Below are positions 7,183 to 13,529 of a DNA stretch of 18,430 bases, one piece after another. The stretch covers positions 1-18,430 of the forward strand of contig CAZUHU010000064.1 of assembly GCA_964620645.1 (NCBI GenBank), in the 5' to 3' direction. The notes under the pieces are model-generated. The model was not told the origin of the DNA and made no database searches. It was given only the letters and a program-made list of their open reading frames with translations. Both the position numbers and the translations under genes were made by a program. This stretch comes from Bog-950 sp964620645 (GTDB taxonomy: Bacteria > Bacteroidota > Bacteroidia > Chitinophagales > LD1). The stretch's first letter is position 1; the number at the start of each line of letters is the position of its first letter.

Positions 7183-7573
7183 TTACTGCTTGTTTTTGAT
7201 ATTCAGGTTTTGGCCGCGGTAAAAGCCGAGGTCTTTGTTTTTGGCGGCTTTAACAGCAAACACAATTTGNNNNNNNNNNNNNNNNNNNNNNNNNNNNNNN
7301 NNNNNNNNNNNNNNNNNNNNNNNNNNNNNNNNNNNNNNNNNNNNNNNNNNNNNNNNNNNNNNNNNNNNNACCGCCAATGCCGCTTATAATATACTGGCGC
7401 ATGTTGCCGCAGATATGCAGTATGAGGTTGGCGGCGCTGTTAGAATTTTCGTTTGTACGGTGCCATACATCTTCTTCTGTTAGTTCCTGCAAACATTTGT
7501 TTACGCGCTGCAGGCTTTGTTCAAAGCGCGCAATGCATTCGTTGATGGTTTCTGTGTAAAATGTGCTTGCCAT
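7183..7573 (-). CDS. DinB/DUF1572-family protein interrupted by an assembly gap
   Basis: The first 68 codons (7573-7370) read MASTFYTETINECIARFEQS... and contain NSAANLILHICGNMRQYIISG, the signature of DUF1572 proteins in the DinB-like four-helix superfamily. Past the gap, 7269-7183 continues with QIVFAVKAAKNKDLGFYRG and ends NIKNKQ, fitting the family's C-terminal HxGQI segment. Both edges of the gap fall on codon boundaries, so the missing part is probably a multiple of three and not 100. From the family's usual length of 150-170 residues I infer about 60-75 residues are missing. DinB-like proteins often use a His triad for metal and act as thiol-dependent transferases; the activity here is unknown. 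The ATG overlaps the stop of the YciI-like gene by one base (TAATG), which suggests coupling. A weak AAGGGC/GCCCTT inverted repeat spans the stop (7160-7184). Confidence 0.8.
7270..7369. other. Assembly gap (100 N)
   Basis: A run of exactly 100 N, the usual placeholder for a gap of unknown size. It lies inside the DinB/DUF1572 gene, whose frames on either side do not match across 100 bases. Confidence 0.98.
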
Positions 7574-7914
7574 TATGCTTTCAGTTTTTCTTCGCGTTCG
7601 GTAACCTGTAAGTTGCCGTAAAAAATGTCCCACACCATAATTTCTGTTGTGCCTATTTCATTCATAGGGGTACCGCTGCTTAATTCAATAGCTTCTTCAA
7701 TGCTATCTGCTTTAATAAGAGTAAGTCCGCCGCTGTGGTTTTCAAAACCGCCGCCACCGCAGGCTACCAATTTACCTTTGGCGTGCAATTCCTTTAGCCA
7801 TTGCATCAGCCTTGGTATGCGTGCTTCAAACTCCTTTGGATTAAATGTTGCGTCGGATTCGTTGGCCTTCCAAATGCAGGCATAAACTACGGGGAACGGT
7901 TGCTGGTTGCTCAT
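7573..7914 (-). CDS. YciI-like (YCII-related) protein
   Basis: A 113-residue protein of the alpha/beta ferredoxin-like YCII fold. It has an N-terminal beta strand (VVYACIWKA), a helix (RIPRLMQWLKELHAKGKLVACG), the GGGGFENHSGGLTLIKADSIEEA segment in which these proteins hold their conserved Gly/Asp and helix, and a final EIMVWDIFYG strand. YciI-type proteins are small dimeric enzymes or binding proteins that are mostly uncharacterised, and some act in dehalogenation or signalling contexts. It is the middle gene of a minus-strand cluster. Its start is 24 bases after the methyltransferase stop, and its TAA overlaps the DinB-like ATG by one base. YciI, DinB-like and methyltransferase genes adjacent to one another suggest a small-molecule modification or stress role, but no substrate can be named. 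Confidence 0.8.
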   Translation of the reverse strand: MSNQQPFPVVYACIWKANESDATFNPKEFEARIPRLMQWLKELHAKGKLVACGGGGFENHSGGLTLIKADSIEEAIELSSGTPMNEIGTTEIMVWDIFYGNLQVTEREEKLKA

Positions 7915-7938
7915 GTAGCGAAGGTAAACAATATAAGC

Positions 7939-8559
7939 CTACCTCTTTTCCGCAACCCACAGGATATGATTAAAGAAGAACTCCTGCTTTAGCGTGTGCT
8001 GACTTGTGATGCGCAGGTTTCTTTTTTCTAAAAAGCTGCAGTATTCGTTAAGGTTGTATTGGTGCGGGTGCAGAATATCGCCGGGAATTAAACGGAAGAG
8101 GTGTTTAAAGAAGGAGTGATTATGCGCATCGATACTAAGCGCCACTATACCGCCTGGTTTAACAGCAGCAACCAGCACATCAAATGCTTTTTCAATATCG
8201 GTTACATGGTTAATGCAGTTAAGGCAAAATACCACATCAAATTTTTGGGCTGCGCTAAAATCTTCTAAGCGCGCATTTACAAATTGCACATTGGCAAAAG
8301 CCGAAGGCGTGAGAAATCCTTTTTCGATATAACTATTCAGTAAAGGGTCTACCGCAGTTACCTGATTTTGCGGTAAAGCAATGAATATGCCTGCAGGGCC
8401 ACAGCCAAGGTCGGCAATTACATCAGCAGGTTTTACTGCTACATGCGCCAAAACGTTTTGCTGCCACCAGGCGGTTTTCCATTGGCGGTATTGCGCAGGG
8501 TTTTTGTTGCCCAGGTAATTTTGCCACCAGCGCAGTTCAAACCATTGGGCTATTTTCCA
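7939..8559 (-). CDS. Class I SAM-dependent methyltransferase, 5' end in assembly gap
   Basis: The visible 206 residues begin WKIAQWFELRWWQNYL and contain the SAM-binding motif I, ADLGCGPAGI. An acidic post-I strand (VTAVDP) follows, then NARLEDF, the motif II region FDVVFCLNCINHV, and motif III VKPGGIVAL. These mark a Rossmann-fold class I methyltransferase. The acceptor is not identifiable: the Trp-rich N-terminus and the C-terminal FFFNHILWVAEKR are not diagnostic to me. The start codon lies in the gap at 8560-8659, probably close to its edge, because related proteins as I recall them begin about ten residues before this WFExRWWQ motif. The sequence beyond the gap (8660-8673) contains a TGA in one frame and is unlikely to be coding. 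It is the first gene of the methyltransferase-YciI-DinB cluster. Confidence 0.8.
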   Translation of the reverse strand, partial: WKIAQWFELRWWQNYLGNKNPAQYRQWKTAWWQQNVLAHVAVKPADVIADLGCGPAGIFIALPQNQVTAVDPLLNSYIEKGFLTPSAFANVQFVNARLEDFSAAQKFDVVFCLNCINHVTDIEKAFDVLVAAVKPGGIVALSIDAHNHSFFKHLFRLIPGDILHPHQYNLNEYCSFLEKRNLRITSQHTLKQEFFFNHILWVAEKR

Positions 8560-8659
8560 NNNNNNNNNNNNNNNNNNNNNNNNNNNNNNNNNNNNNNNNN
8601 NNNNNNNNNNNNNNNNNNNNNNNNNNNNNNNNNNNNNNNNNNNNNNNNNNNNNNNNNNN
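8560..8659. other. Assembly gap (100 N)
   Basis: A run of exactly 100 N of unknown true length. It hides the methyltransferase start codon and the intergenic region between this minus-strand gene and the divergent rnpB gene. Confidence 0.98.
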
Positions 8660-8719
8660 TCAGCTATCCACAATTATGCTTAAAACTTTCAACAGTAGGC
8701 GGTTTGCTGAAAGAAAGAT

Positions 8720-8749
8720 TTTGTCTACTAAAGCAAACGTCTATTTTCG
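8720..8749 (+). promoter_or_regulatory. rnpB promoter (Bacteroidota type)
   Basis: TTTG at 8720-8723 and TATTTTCG at 8742-8749, separated by 18 bases, match the Bacteroidota primary sigma consensus TTTG-N(17-21)-TAnnTTTG with a single mismatch. Transcription would start about 5-7 bases downstream, at the 5' strand of helix P1 (8755-8760). Confidence 0.65.
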
Positions 8750-8753
8750 CGTA

Positions 8754-9170
8754 CGGCTACGGCTGCTCTATCGTTCCTTATTTTAAGAGGGAAAGGAAAG
8801 TCCGGACAACGCAGTGCACCGCACCAGCTAACGGCTGGCTTCTTCCGCAAGGGAGAAAGAGACAGTGCCGCAGAAAATAACCACCGGTGTTTTAAGTCCC
8901 CTTTAGGGGATTTAGGGGCCGGTAAGGGTGAAAATGTGGGGTAAGAGCCCACGTGTTGCTGTGGTAACGCAGCAGCAGGGTAAACCTTGCGGGTTGAAAG
9001 CCCACGTATATCAGTGCCCGAGCGCTGCACGCGCAAGTTCCTTCGCTTAGGCGGAGATGCATTGAGGGGTTGGGCGTAACAGGTGATGTGTGAACATTAC
9101 CGCAGATAAATGATAGGGATTGCTGCCGGCAACGGCGGCAAGACAGAATCCGGCTTACAGGCAGTAGCTT
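8754..9170 (+). ncRNA. rnpB: RNase P RNA, class A
   Basis: This is the catalytic RNA of ribonuclease P, which removes 5' leaders from pre-tRNAs. Conserved landmarks occur in order. GAAAGGAAAGTCCGGAC (8791-8807) is the P4 5' strand and conserved region I. GACAGTGCCGCAGAAAATAACC follows. GGTAAGGGTGAAAATGTG leads into P12 (GTGGGGTAAGAGCCCAC). Then comes the P13/P14 region, GCAGATAAATGATAGGGA (9102-9119), and ACAGAATCCGGCTTAC (9143-9158), the P4 3' strand and conserved region V. GGCTAC (8755-8760) can pair with GTAGCT (9164-9169) as P1, which sets the ends. The length of about 417 nt is ordinary for the class. The P8/P9 region (8883-8923) is unusual: ACCGG/CCGGT encloses AAGTCCCCTTTAGGGGATTTA, which resembles the repeat at 618-650. 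No terminator separates it from the downstream ORF. Confidence 0.95.
8894..8920 (+). repeat. Dispersed-repeat-like hairpin inside rnpB P8/P9
   Basis: TCCCC (8897-8901) pairs with GGGGA (8906-8910) around TTTA and is followed by TTTAGGGGCC. It has the architecture and most of the sequence of the intergenic repeat at 618-650 (TCCTCCC/TTTA/GGGAGGA/TTTAGGAGGG). The hairpin sits between ACCGG (8883-8887) and CCGGT (8919-8923), which I read as P8, so it would form P9. Confidence 0.6.
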
Positions 9171-9185
9171 ATTTTAAAAGAAGAA

Positions 9186-9377
9186 ATGGACATAGTAAAC
9201 CACAACACGCAAACCAATAAAGAAGCACAGAACTTGTTTTTGTGCCCTTATTGCGGAATGGTTTCGAAGATGATTTGGGTGCATGGGCACGGGCAATGCG
9301 ATAAGTGCAAGATTAATGTTGATGAATGTTGCCGTGGTGAAGATGCCACATGCCGGATAGCTGTTGACACACACTAA
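9186..9377 (+). CDS. 63-residue Cys-rich zinc-ribbon-like protein
   Basis: A small ORF with seven cysteines: CPYCG (Cys20, Cys23), CDKC (Cys38, Cys41), CC (48-49) and Cys56, plus His33 and His35 in WVHGHGQC. Two CxxC pairs 15 residues apart are the usual spacing of a zinc ribbon, so structural zinc binding is likely. I recall similar short proteins in other Bacteroidota but know of no function. It starts 15 bases after the apparent 3' end of rnpB on the same strand, with no terminator or convincing promoter between, so it probably shares the rnpB transcript and is separated when the RNA 3' end is processed. The spacing to the next gene is 66 bases. The ATG at 9186 is the only reasonable start. 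It could be a chance ORF, but the clustered cysteines argue against that. Confidence 0.7.
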   Translation: MDIVNHNTQTNKEAQNLFLCPYCGMVSKMIWVHGHGQCDKCKINVDECCRGEDATCRIAVDTH

Positions 9378-9443
9378 TTTTTTATAACACATTAACCGCG
9401 CACTGCCTTGCGCTCGTTTGGCAGTACGCTTAAAACCGAGAGA

Positions 9444-10799
9444 ATGGCAAACATCCTTATTGCGGATGATGAAAAGAGCATCCGTAAAACCCTGCGCGAA
9501 ATTTTAGAATACGAAAGCTATAAAGTGGATGAAGCCGTTGACGGCGCCCAGGCTTTTGAGATGCTGAAGGAGGGGGATTACGATTGCGCCCTGCTGGACA
9601 TTAAAATGCCCAAGATGGACGGCATGGAAGTGCTTGATAAAATTAAAGCTACAGACTGCGATACACCTATAATAATGATAAGCGGCCACGGCACAGTAGA
9701 AAATGCTGTGGAAGCAACTAAAAAAGGCGCTTACGATTTTATACAGAAGCCACCTGATTTAAACCGCCTGCTGGTTACTGTGCGCAATGCGCTGGAAAAA
9801 GCCACGCTGGTTACTGAAACAAAAGTGTTGCGACGTAAGGTGGGCAAAACAAGAGAGATAATCGGCGAATCGCCGGCTATACAAAAAATTAAAGACACCA
9901 TTGACCGTGTTGCCCCAACCGAAGCCCGTGTTTTAGTTACCGGCGAAAACGGAACGGGTAAAGAACTGGTAGCCCGTTGGGTACACGAGAAGAGCAACCG
10001 CAGAGATGCACCTCTTGTTGAAGTAAACTGCGCTGCCATACCAACTGAGTTAATAGAAAGCGAACTGTTTGGCCACGAGAAAGGCGCTTTTACTTCGGCT
10101 ATTAAACAACGCATTGGCAAGTTTGAGCAGGCTAACGGCGGCACCCTGTTTTTGGATGAGGTTGGTGATATGAGCCTTAGCGCACAGGCAAAAGTGCTGC
10201 GCGCCTTGCAGGAAAACCGCATTACCCGTGTTGGTGGCGACCGCGACATACTGGTTGATGTGCGCATTGTTGCGGCTACCAATAAAGATTTGCTGAAGGA
10301 AGTGGAAGAAGGCCGTTTCCGTGTTGACTTGTACCACCGCTTAAGTGTAATTATCATACACGTACCTTCGCTTAACGAACGTAGCGATGATGTGCCATTG
10401 CTTGCCGAAAAGTTTGTAAAAGAAGTTTGCGAAGATTACGGCATACCTAAAAAGGTAATTACACCTAAAGCTTTGGAGGAATTAAAGGTGATGAAGTGGG
10501 AAGGTAACATACGCGAATTACGCAACGTAATGGAGCGCTTAGTGATATTGGCCGACCAAAAGATTACTGAAACAGAAGTAAAGAACTTTGTAACCAATAC
10601 ACAGGCAAAGGACACCCCCACAGATTTGTTTGAGGCCTTTGATAAGTTTCAGGATTTTAAAGAACACATCGAAAAACTGTTTATTGAACATAAACTCCGA
10701 AAGTTTGGATGGAACGTATCAAAAACAGCAGGGGTGCTGGATATACAACGCAGCCACCTGTATAACAAAATAGAGAAATACGACCTGCGCCGTCAATAA
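9444..10799 (+). CDS. NtrC-family sigma-54-dependent response regulator
   Basis: A 451-residue, three-domain transcription activator. The receiver domain (1-120) has the acidic pair Asp8-Asp9, phosphoacceptor Asp52 (LLDIKMPKMDG), Ser80 and Lys102. The AAA+ sigma-54 interaction domain (about 138-370) has Walker A GENGTGKE (167-174), a GAFTSA loop (214-219), Walker B TLFLDE (234-239) and RIVAATNKDL. The C-terminal Fis-type helix-turn-helix contains NVSKTAGVLDIQRSHLYNKI. It would hydrolyse ATP to open sigma-54 promoters once phosphorylated. The GAFTGA loop that contacts sigma-54 reads GAFTSA here; I recall this variant as common in Bacteroidota, so I take it as functional. I chose the ATG at 9444 over an upstream TTG because MANILIADDE is the normal receiver start. 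No histidine kinase is adjacent, so its partner is elsewhere. Confidence 0.93.
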   Translation: MANILIADDEKSIRKTLREILEYESYKVDEAVDGAQAFEMLKEGDYDCALLDIKMPKMDGMEVLDKIKATDCDTPIIMISGHGTVENAVEATKKGAYDFIQKPPDLNRLLVTVRNALEKATLVTETKVLRRKVGKTREIIGESPAIQKIKDTIDRVAPTEARVLVTGENGTGKELVARWVHEKSNRRDAPLVEVNCAAIPTELIESELFGHEKGAFTSAIKQRIGKFEQANGGTLFLDEVGDMSLSAQAKVLRALQENRITRVGGDRDILVDVRIVAATNKDLLKEVEEGRFRVDLYHRLSVIIIHVPSLNERSDDVPLLAEKFVKEVCEDYGIPKKVITPKALEELKVMKWEGNIRELRNVMERLVILADQKITETEVKNFVTNTQAKDTPTDLFEAFDKFQDFKEHIEKLFIEHKLRKFGWNVSKTAGVLDIQRSHLYNKIEKYDLRRQ

Positions 10800-10804
10800 A
10801 AATG

Positions 10805-10834
10805 AAAAAACCCCGCTTAAGGCAGGGTTTTTTT
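10805..10834 (+). terminator. Rho-independent terminator after the response regulator
   Basis: AAAAAACCCCGC and GGCAGGGTTTTTT form a stem with one C-A mismatch around TTAA, followed by a T run, starting 5 bases after the stop codon. The A-run on the 5' side would let it work on the other strand too, but no gene reads in from there. Confidence 0.8.
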
Positions 10835-10840
10835 ATTGGT

Positions 10841-10855
10841 TTATACATGGTATAA
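10841..10855. promoter_or_regulatory. Inverted repeat in the 223-base intergenic region
   Basis: TTATAC and GTATAA flank ATG symmetrically. It could be a protein-binding site, but it is short and AT-rich. The rest of 10837-11022 shows no gene or clear promoter. Confidence 0.25.
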
Positions 10856-11022
10856 AATATAATATGGCTGTTTCCATAAAATCCGAATGCTGCTGTATTT
10901 AGCTATAGCGGCTTTTTCGCAGTAAAATTATTTTGCAATGCATTTGTGTGGTAAGAAAAAAATGCCGTTCCTTGTGATACTCAATTCAACTAAAAAAATT
11001 CAAAAAACTAAAATCAGAAACT

Positions 11023-11493
11023 ATGGGATTCTTTGCTAAAGTAAAACAGTGGTTAGGCTTTGTTGGTATGGACGTAACATTGGAGTGTCCGCAATCATTA
11101 GCTAACGATGCACAGGAAATTAGCGGTAAAGTAACTTTTGTCGGCAAGTCCGATCAATTTGTTGAAGGTATAAATGTGGTATTCGAAGAGAAGTGGGAGA
11201 GAGGCAAAGGCGAAGACAAGAAAACCGAAGTAATAAAACTGGGCGAGGTTAAAATACCTGCTAAGTATGACCTTAAGGCCGGCGAAAGCAAAACAGTTGA
11301 TTTTGCACTTGTATTTAAGCGTGCCCTTAGCACCAACCAAAGCATGGCACAGGCCGGCGGCGTAATTGGTGGCTTAGGTAAGTTAGGTTCAATGATGGAT
11401 AGCGAGCGTTCAACTTATAAAGTAACTGCTACTATCGATCTTAAAGGCGTAGCGCTTGACCCAAGCGATAGCAAAGACGTAATCTTCAAATAA
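11023..11493 (+). CDS. Arrestin-fold, Spo0M-like protein (tentative)
   Basis: The 156 residues have no signal peptide or membrane segment. They begin MGFFAKVKQWLGFVGMDVTL and continue as alternating beta strands: EISGKVTFVG, QFVEGINVVFEEKW, EVIKLGEVKIPAKYDLKAGESKTVDFALVF, and a final STYKVTATIDLKGVALDPSDSK. The amphipathic start followed by an ISGKV...VEGI...Y.V.....V...L beta-sandwich resembles Spo0M/arrestin-like proteins, which are cytosolic. The Bacillus member affects sporulation and cell-envelope or cytoskeleton functions, a role that should not be transferred here. A Gly-rich turn (AGGVIGGLGKLGSMM, about 111-125) is unusual within the fold. The gene is separated from its neighbours by terminators on both sides, so it is transcribed alone. 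Confidence 0.55.
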   Translation: MGFFAKVKQWLGFVGMDVTLECPQSLANDAQEISGKVTFVGKSDQFVEGINVVFEEKWERGKGEDKKTEVIKLGEVKIPAKYDLKAGESKTVDFALVFKRALSTNQSMAQAGGVIGGLGKLGSMMDSERSTYKVTATIDLKGVALDPSDSKDVIFK

Positions 11494-11518
11494 TAAACAC
11501 AAGTACCATACAAACCCG

Positions 11519-11550
11519 AAGGGAAGAAGTATTGCGCTTCTTCCCTTTTT
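11519..11550 (+). terminator. Strong rho-independent terminator
   Basis: AAGGGAAGAAG (11519-11529) and CTTCTTCCCTT (11537-11547) form a perfect 11-bp stem around TATTGCG and run into T residues. It ends the arrestin-like gene 15 bases before the channel gene begins. Confidence 0.92.
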
Positions 11551-11564
11551 AAATTCCATCCACT

Positions 11565-13460
11565 ATGCAAAAAGCATCTTTCTCCCAACGCACCCGTTAT
11601 TATTTTGAAAACACCATGAGCCAGGGCCCGCTTGCCATTATTAAATGGCTGGCGATTGTTTCCCTTGCTATTGTGTTGTTCTGCGGTGTGCTAATGTTAA
11701 TCTTTAGTATTAAAGGCAGCCCCGATGCCGATGGCCCTCTTGGTTTTATAGAAGGCGCCTGGCAAAGCTTAATGGCCACTTTAGATAGCGGCACCATGGG
11801 CGGCGACGAAGGTTGGTCGTTCCGCGGTGTTCGTTTCATAGCTACGTTAAGCGGCATATTCATCATCTCTATCTTAATCGGTGCCATTTCATCGGGCATT
11901 GATGAGCAGATTGATGAATTGAAAAAGGGTAAATCAAAAGTGTTGGAATCGAACCACACGCTTATCCTTGGCTACAGCGAAAAGATTTTCTCTATAATTT
12001 CTGAATTGGTTATCGCCAACGAAAACCAGAAGAATCCAAGCATCGTAATCCTTAGTAATAAGGAGAAAACGGAAGTGGAAGATGAAATACGCTCTAAGGT
12101 AGAAGACACTAAAAACACGCGCATTATAGTAAGGCACGGCAGCCCGCTGGAGAGCAGCGATATTGCTGTAGTTAGCCCTAACGAAGCGCGCTCCATCATC
12201 ATTTTAGCTAACGAGGGCGAAAATGCAGATACCTATACCATTAAATCTGTATTGGCCTTAACTAACGGCAAACGCCGCAAAAAGGAACCCTTCCATATTG
12301 TAGCGGAAATTAAGGACGTTAAAAACATGGAAGCCGCCGAGTTGGTTGGCAATGGCGAAACGGTTTTCGTGCTTTCATCTGACTTAATTTCGAGAGTAAC
12401 GGCACAAACCTGCCGTCAATCGGGTTTAAGTATTGTATACTCTGAACTATTGCAGTTTGATGGTGATGAAATTTATTTCCACGGCGAAAAGAAACTGGCA
12501 GGCAAAACATTTAAGGATGCATTGTTTGACTACGAAACATCTTCAGTTATCGGCATTTTCACTACCGATGAGCAGGTATTGCTGAACCCGCCGATGGATA
12601 CCGTAATTAACGATGGCGACGAGATAATTGCTATTTCGGAAGATGACGACACTGTTGTAATATCGGGCAAAACCAGCTTTGGTATTGATGAGAGCGCCAT
12701 AAGCAATGGCAGCGCTAAGGAGACCCGACAGGAAAAAACCCTGATATTGGGTTGGAACGCTCGCGGTATCCGTATTATCGAAGAATTGGATAATTACGTA
12801 TCGCCGGGTTCGGAAGTATTAGTGCTTAACGACCATATAAGTGAAGAACTGGAAGGCCTGGCCGCTGAACTGAAAAATCAAAAGCTGATTCTGCAGGTGG
12901 GTAATATTAACCATAAAGCAACGCTGGTTGGATTAAAACCTGAGGAATACGACCATATCATTTTGTTAAGCAATACAGAAATTGATGTGCAGGAAAGCGA
13001 TGCTAAAACGCTGATAACCCTGCTGCACTTACGCAATATTTCTGAACAAACAGGCAAGGACTTCAGCATAGTTTCGGAAATGCTGGATATACGCAACCGC
13101 GAGTTAGCGGAGGTAGCCAAGGCGGACGACTTTATTGTGAGCGATAACCTGGTGAGTTTAATGCTGAGCCAGATGAGCGAGAACAAAAACCTGGAGAAAG
13201 TTTACGGCATTTTGTTTGAAGCGGACGGCTCGGAAATTTACCTGAAGCCTGCTGTTAACTACATTAAGCCCGGTGTGGAGGTTAACTTCTACACGGTGGT
13301 AGAAAGCGCAGCGCGCAAAAATGAAGTGGCAATAGGTTACCGCCTGTTGGCCCACGAGCGCGACTCTGATAAAAACTACGGCATAAAAATTAACCCTAAC
13401 AAGGCCGATACAGTAACCTTTGGCCCTGATGATGTGGTTATAGTATTAGCTGAAGATTAG
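11565..13460 (+). CDS. CASTOR/POLLUX-type RCK-gated ion channel
   Basis: A 631-residue membrane protein. It has a first helix (about 24-48), a pore region (62-84) containing ATLDSGTMGGDEGW, a second helix (about 89-112) with LSGIFIISILIGAISSGI, and then a long cytosolic part. The segment L-D-S-G-T-M-G-G-D-E-G-W followed by R is the hallmark of the CASTOR/POLLUX/SYM8 family. The cytosolic half has two TrkA-N/RCK-like modules: ILGYSEKIFSIISEL at 134-148 and ILGWNARGIRIIEEL at 394-408, each followed by a regulatory C-terminal domain. In plants the family members are nuclear-envelope cation channels needed for symbiotic calcium spiking; bacterial members are presumed inner-membrane cation channels gated by ligands. 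The glycines of the RCK GxGxxG turn are degenerate, so nucleotide binding is uncertain. The gene is monocistronic between two terminators. Confidence 0.85.
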   Translation: MQKASFSQRTRYYFENTMSQGPLAIIKWLAIVSLAIVLFCGVLMLIFSIKGSPDADGPLGFIEGAWQSLMATLDSGTMGGDEGWSFRGVRFIATLSGIFIISILIGAISSGIDEQIDELKKGKSKVLESNHTLILGYSEKIFSIISELVIANENQKNPSIVILSNKEKTEVEDEIRSKVEDTKNTRIIVRHGSPLESSDIAVVSPNEARSIIILANEGENADTYTIKSVLALTNGKRRKKEPFHIVAEIKDVKNMEAAELVGNGETVFVLSSDLISRVTAQTCRQSGLSIVYSELLQFDGDEIYFHGEKKLAGKTFKDALFDYETSSVIGIFTTDEQVLLNPPMDTVINDGDEIIAISEDDDTVVISGKTSFGIDESAISNGSAKETRQEKTLILGWNARGIRIIEELDNYVSPGSEVLVLNDHISEELEGLAAELKNQKLILQVGNINHKATLVGLKPEEYDHIILLSNTEIDVQESDAKTLITLLHLRNISEQTGKDFSIVSEMLDIRNRELAEVAKADDFIVSDNLVSLMLSQMSENKNLEKVYGILFEADGSEIYLKPAVNYIKPGVEVNFYTVVESAARKNEVAIGYRLLAHERDSDKNYGIKINPNKADTVTFGPDDVVIVLAED

Positions 13461-13477
13461 TAGTTGAAGCAGTTAAT

Positions 13478-13511
13478 AAAAAAGCCTTCCGCCAATGCGG
13501 AGGGCTTTTTT
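13478..13511. terminator. Bidirectional terminator between convergent genes
   Basis: AAAAAAGCCTTCCGC (13478-13492) and GCGGAGGGCTTTTTT (13497-13511) form a 15-bp stem with one T-G wobble around CAAT. A/T tracts on both sides let it serve both the channel gene on the plus strand and the SGNH hydrolase gene on the minus strand. Confidence 0.92.
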
Positions 13512-13529
13512 GTTTGTAATGGCAAGGCT

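Noticed and set aside
8660..8673. Methyltransferase start at a TTG at 8671-8673 before the second gap
   Set aside because: It would require the gap to be exactly 100 bases and uses a rare start; the flank has no methyltransferase-like residues. The true start is probably inside the gap.
9174..9392. 72-residue antisense ORF opposite the zinc-ribbon gene
   Set aside because: No recognisable features; the plus-strand frame has the ordered Cys motifs and a good ATG.
9408..9443. 12-residue N-terminal extension of the response regulator from a TTG
   Set aside because: Receiver domains start at MANILIADDE; the extension MRSFGSTLKTER is not part of the family.
9731..10357. 208-residue antisense ORF under the response regulator gene
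   Set aside because: It is a Ser/Arg-rich shadow frame of a well-identified AAA+ gene with no domain pattern of its own.
10864..10902. 12-codon ORF ending Glu-Cys-Cys-Cys-Ile upstream of the arrestin-like gene, as a cysteine leader peptide
   Set aside because: No attenuator hairpin follows and the downstream gene has no link to cysteine metabolism; chance is likelier.
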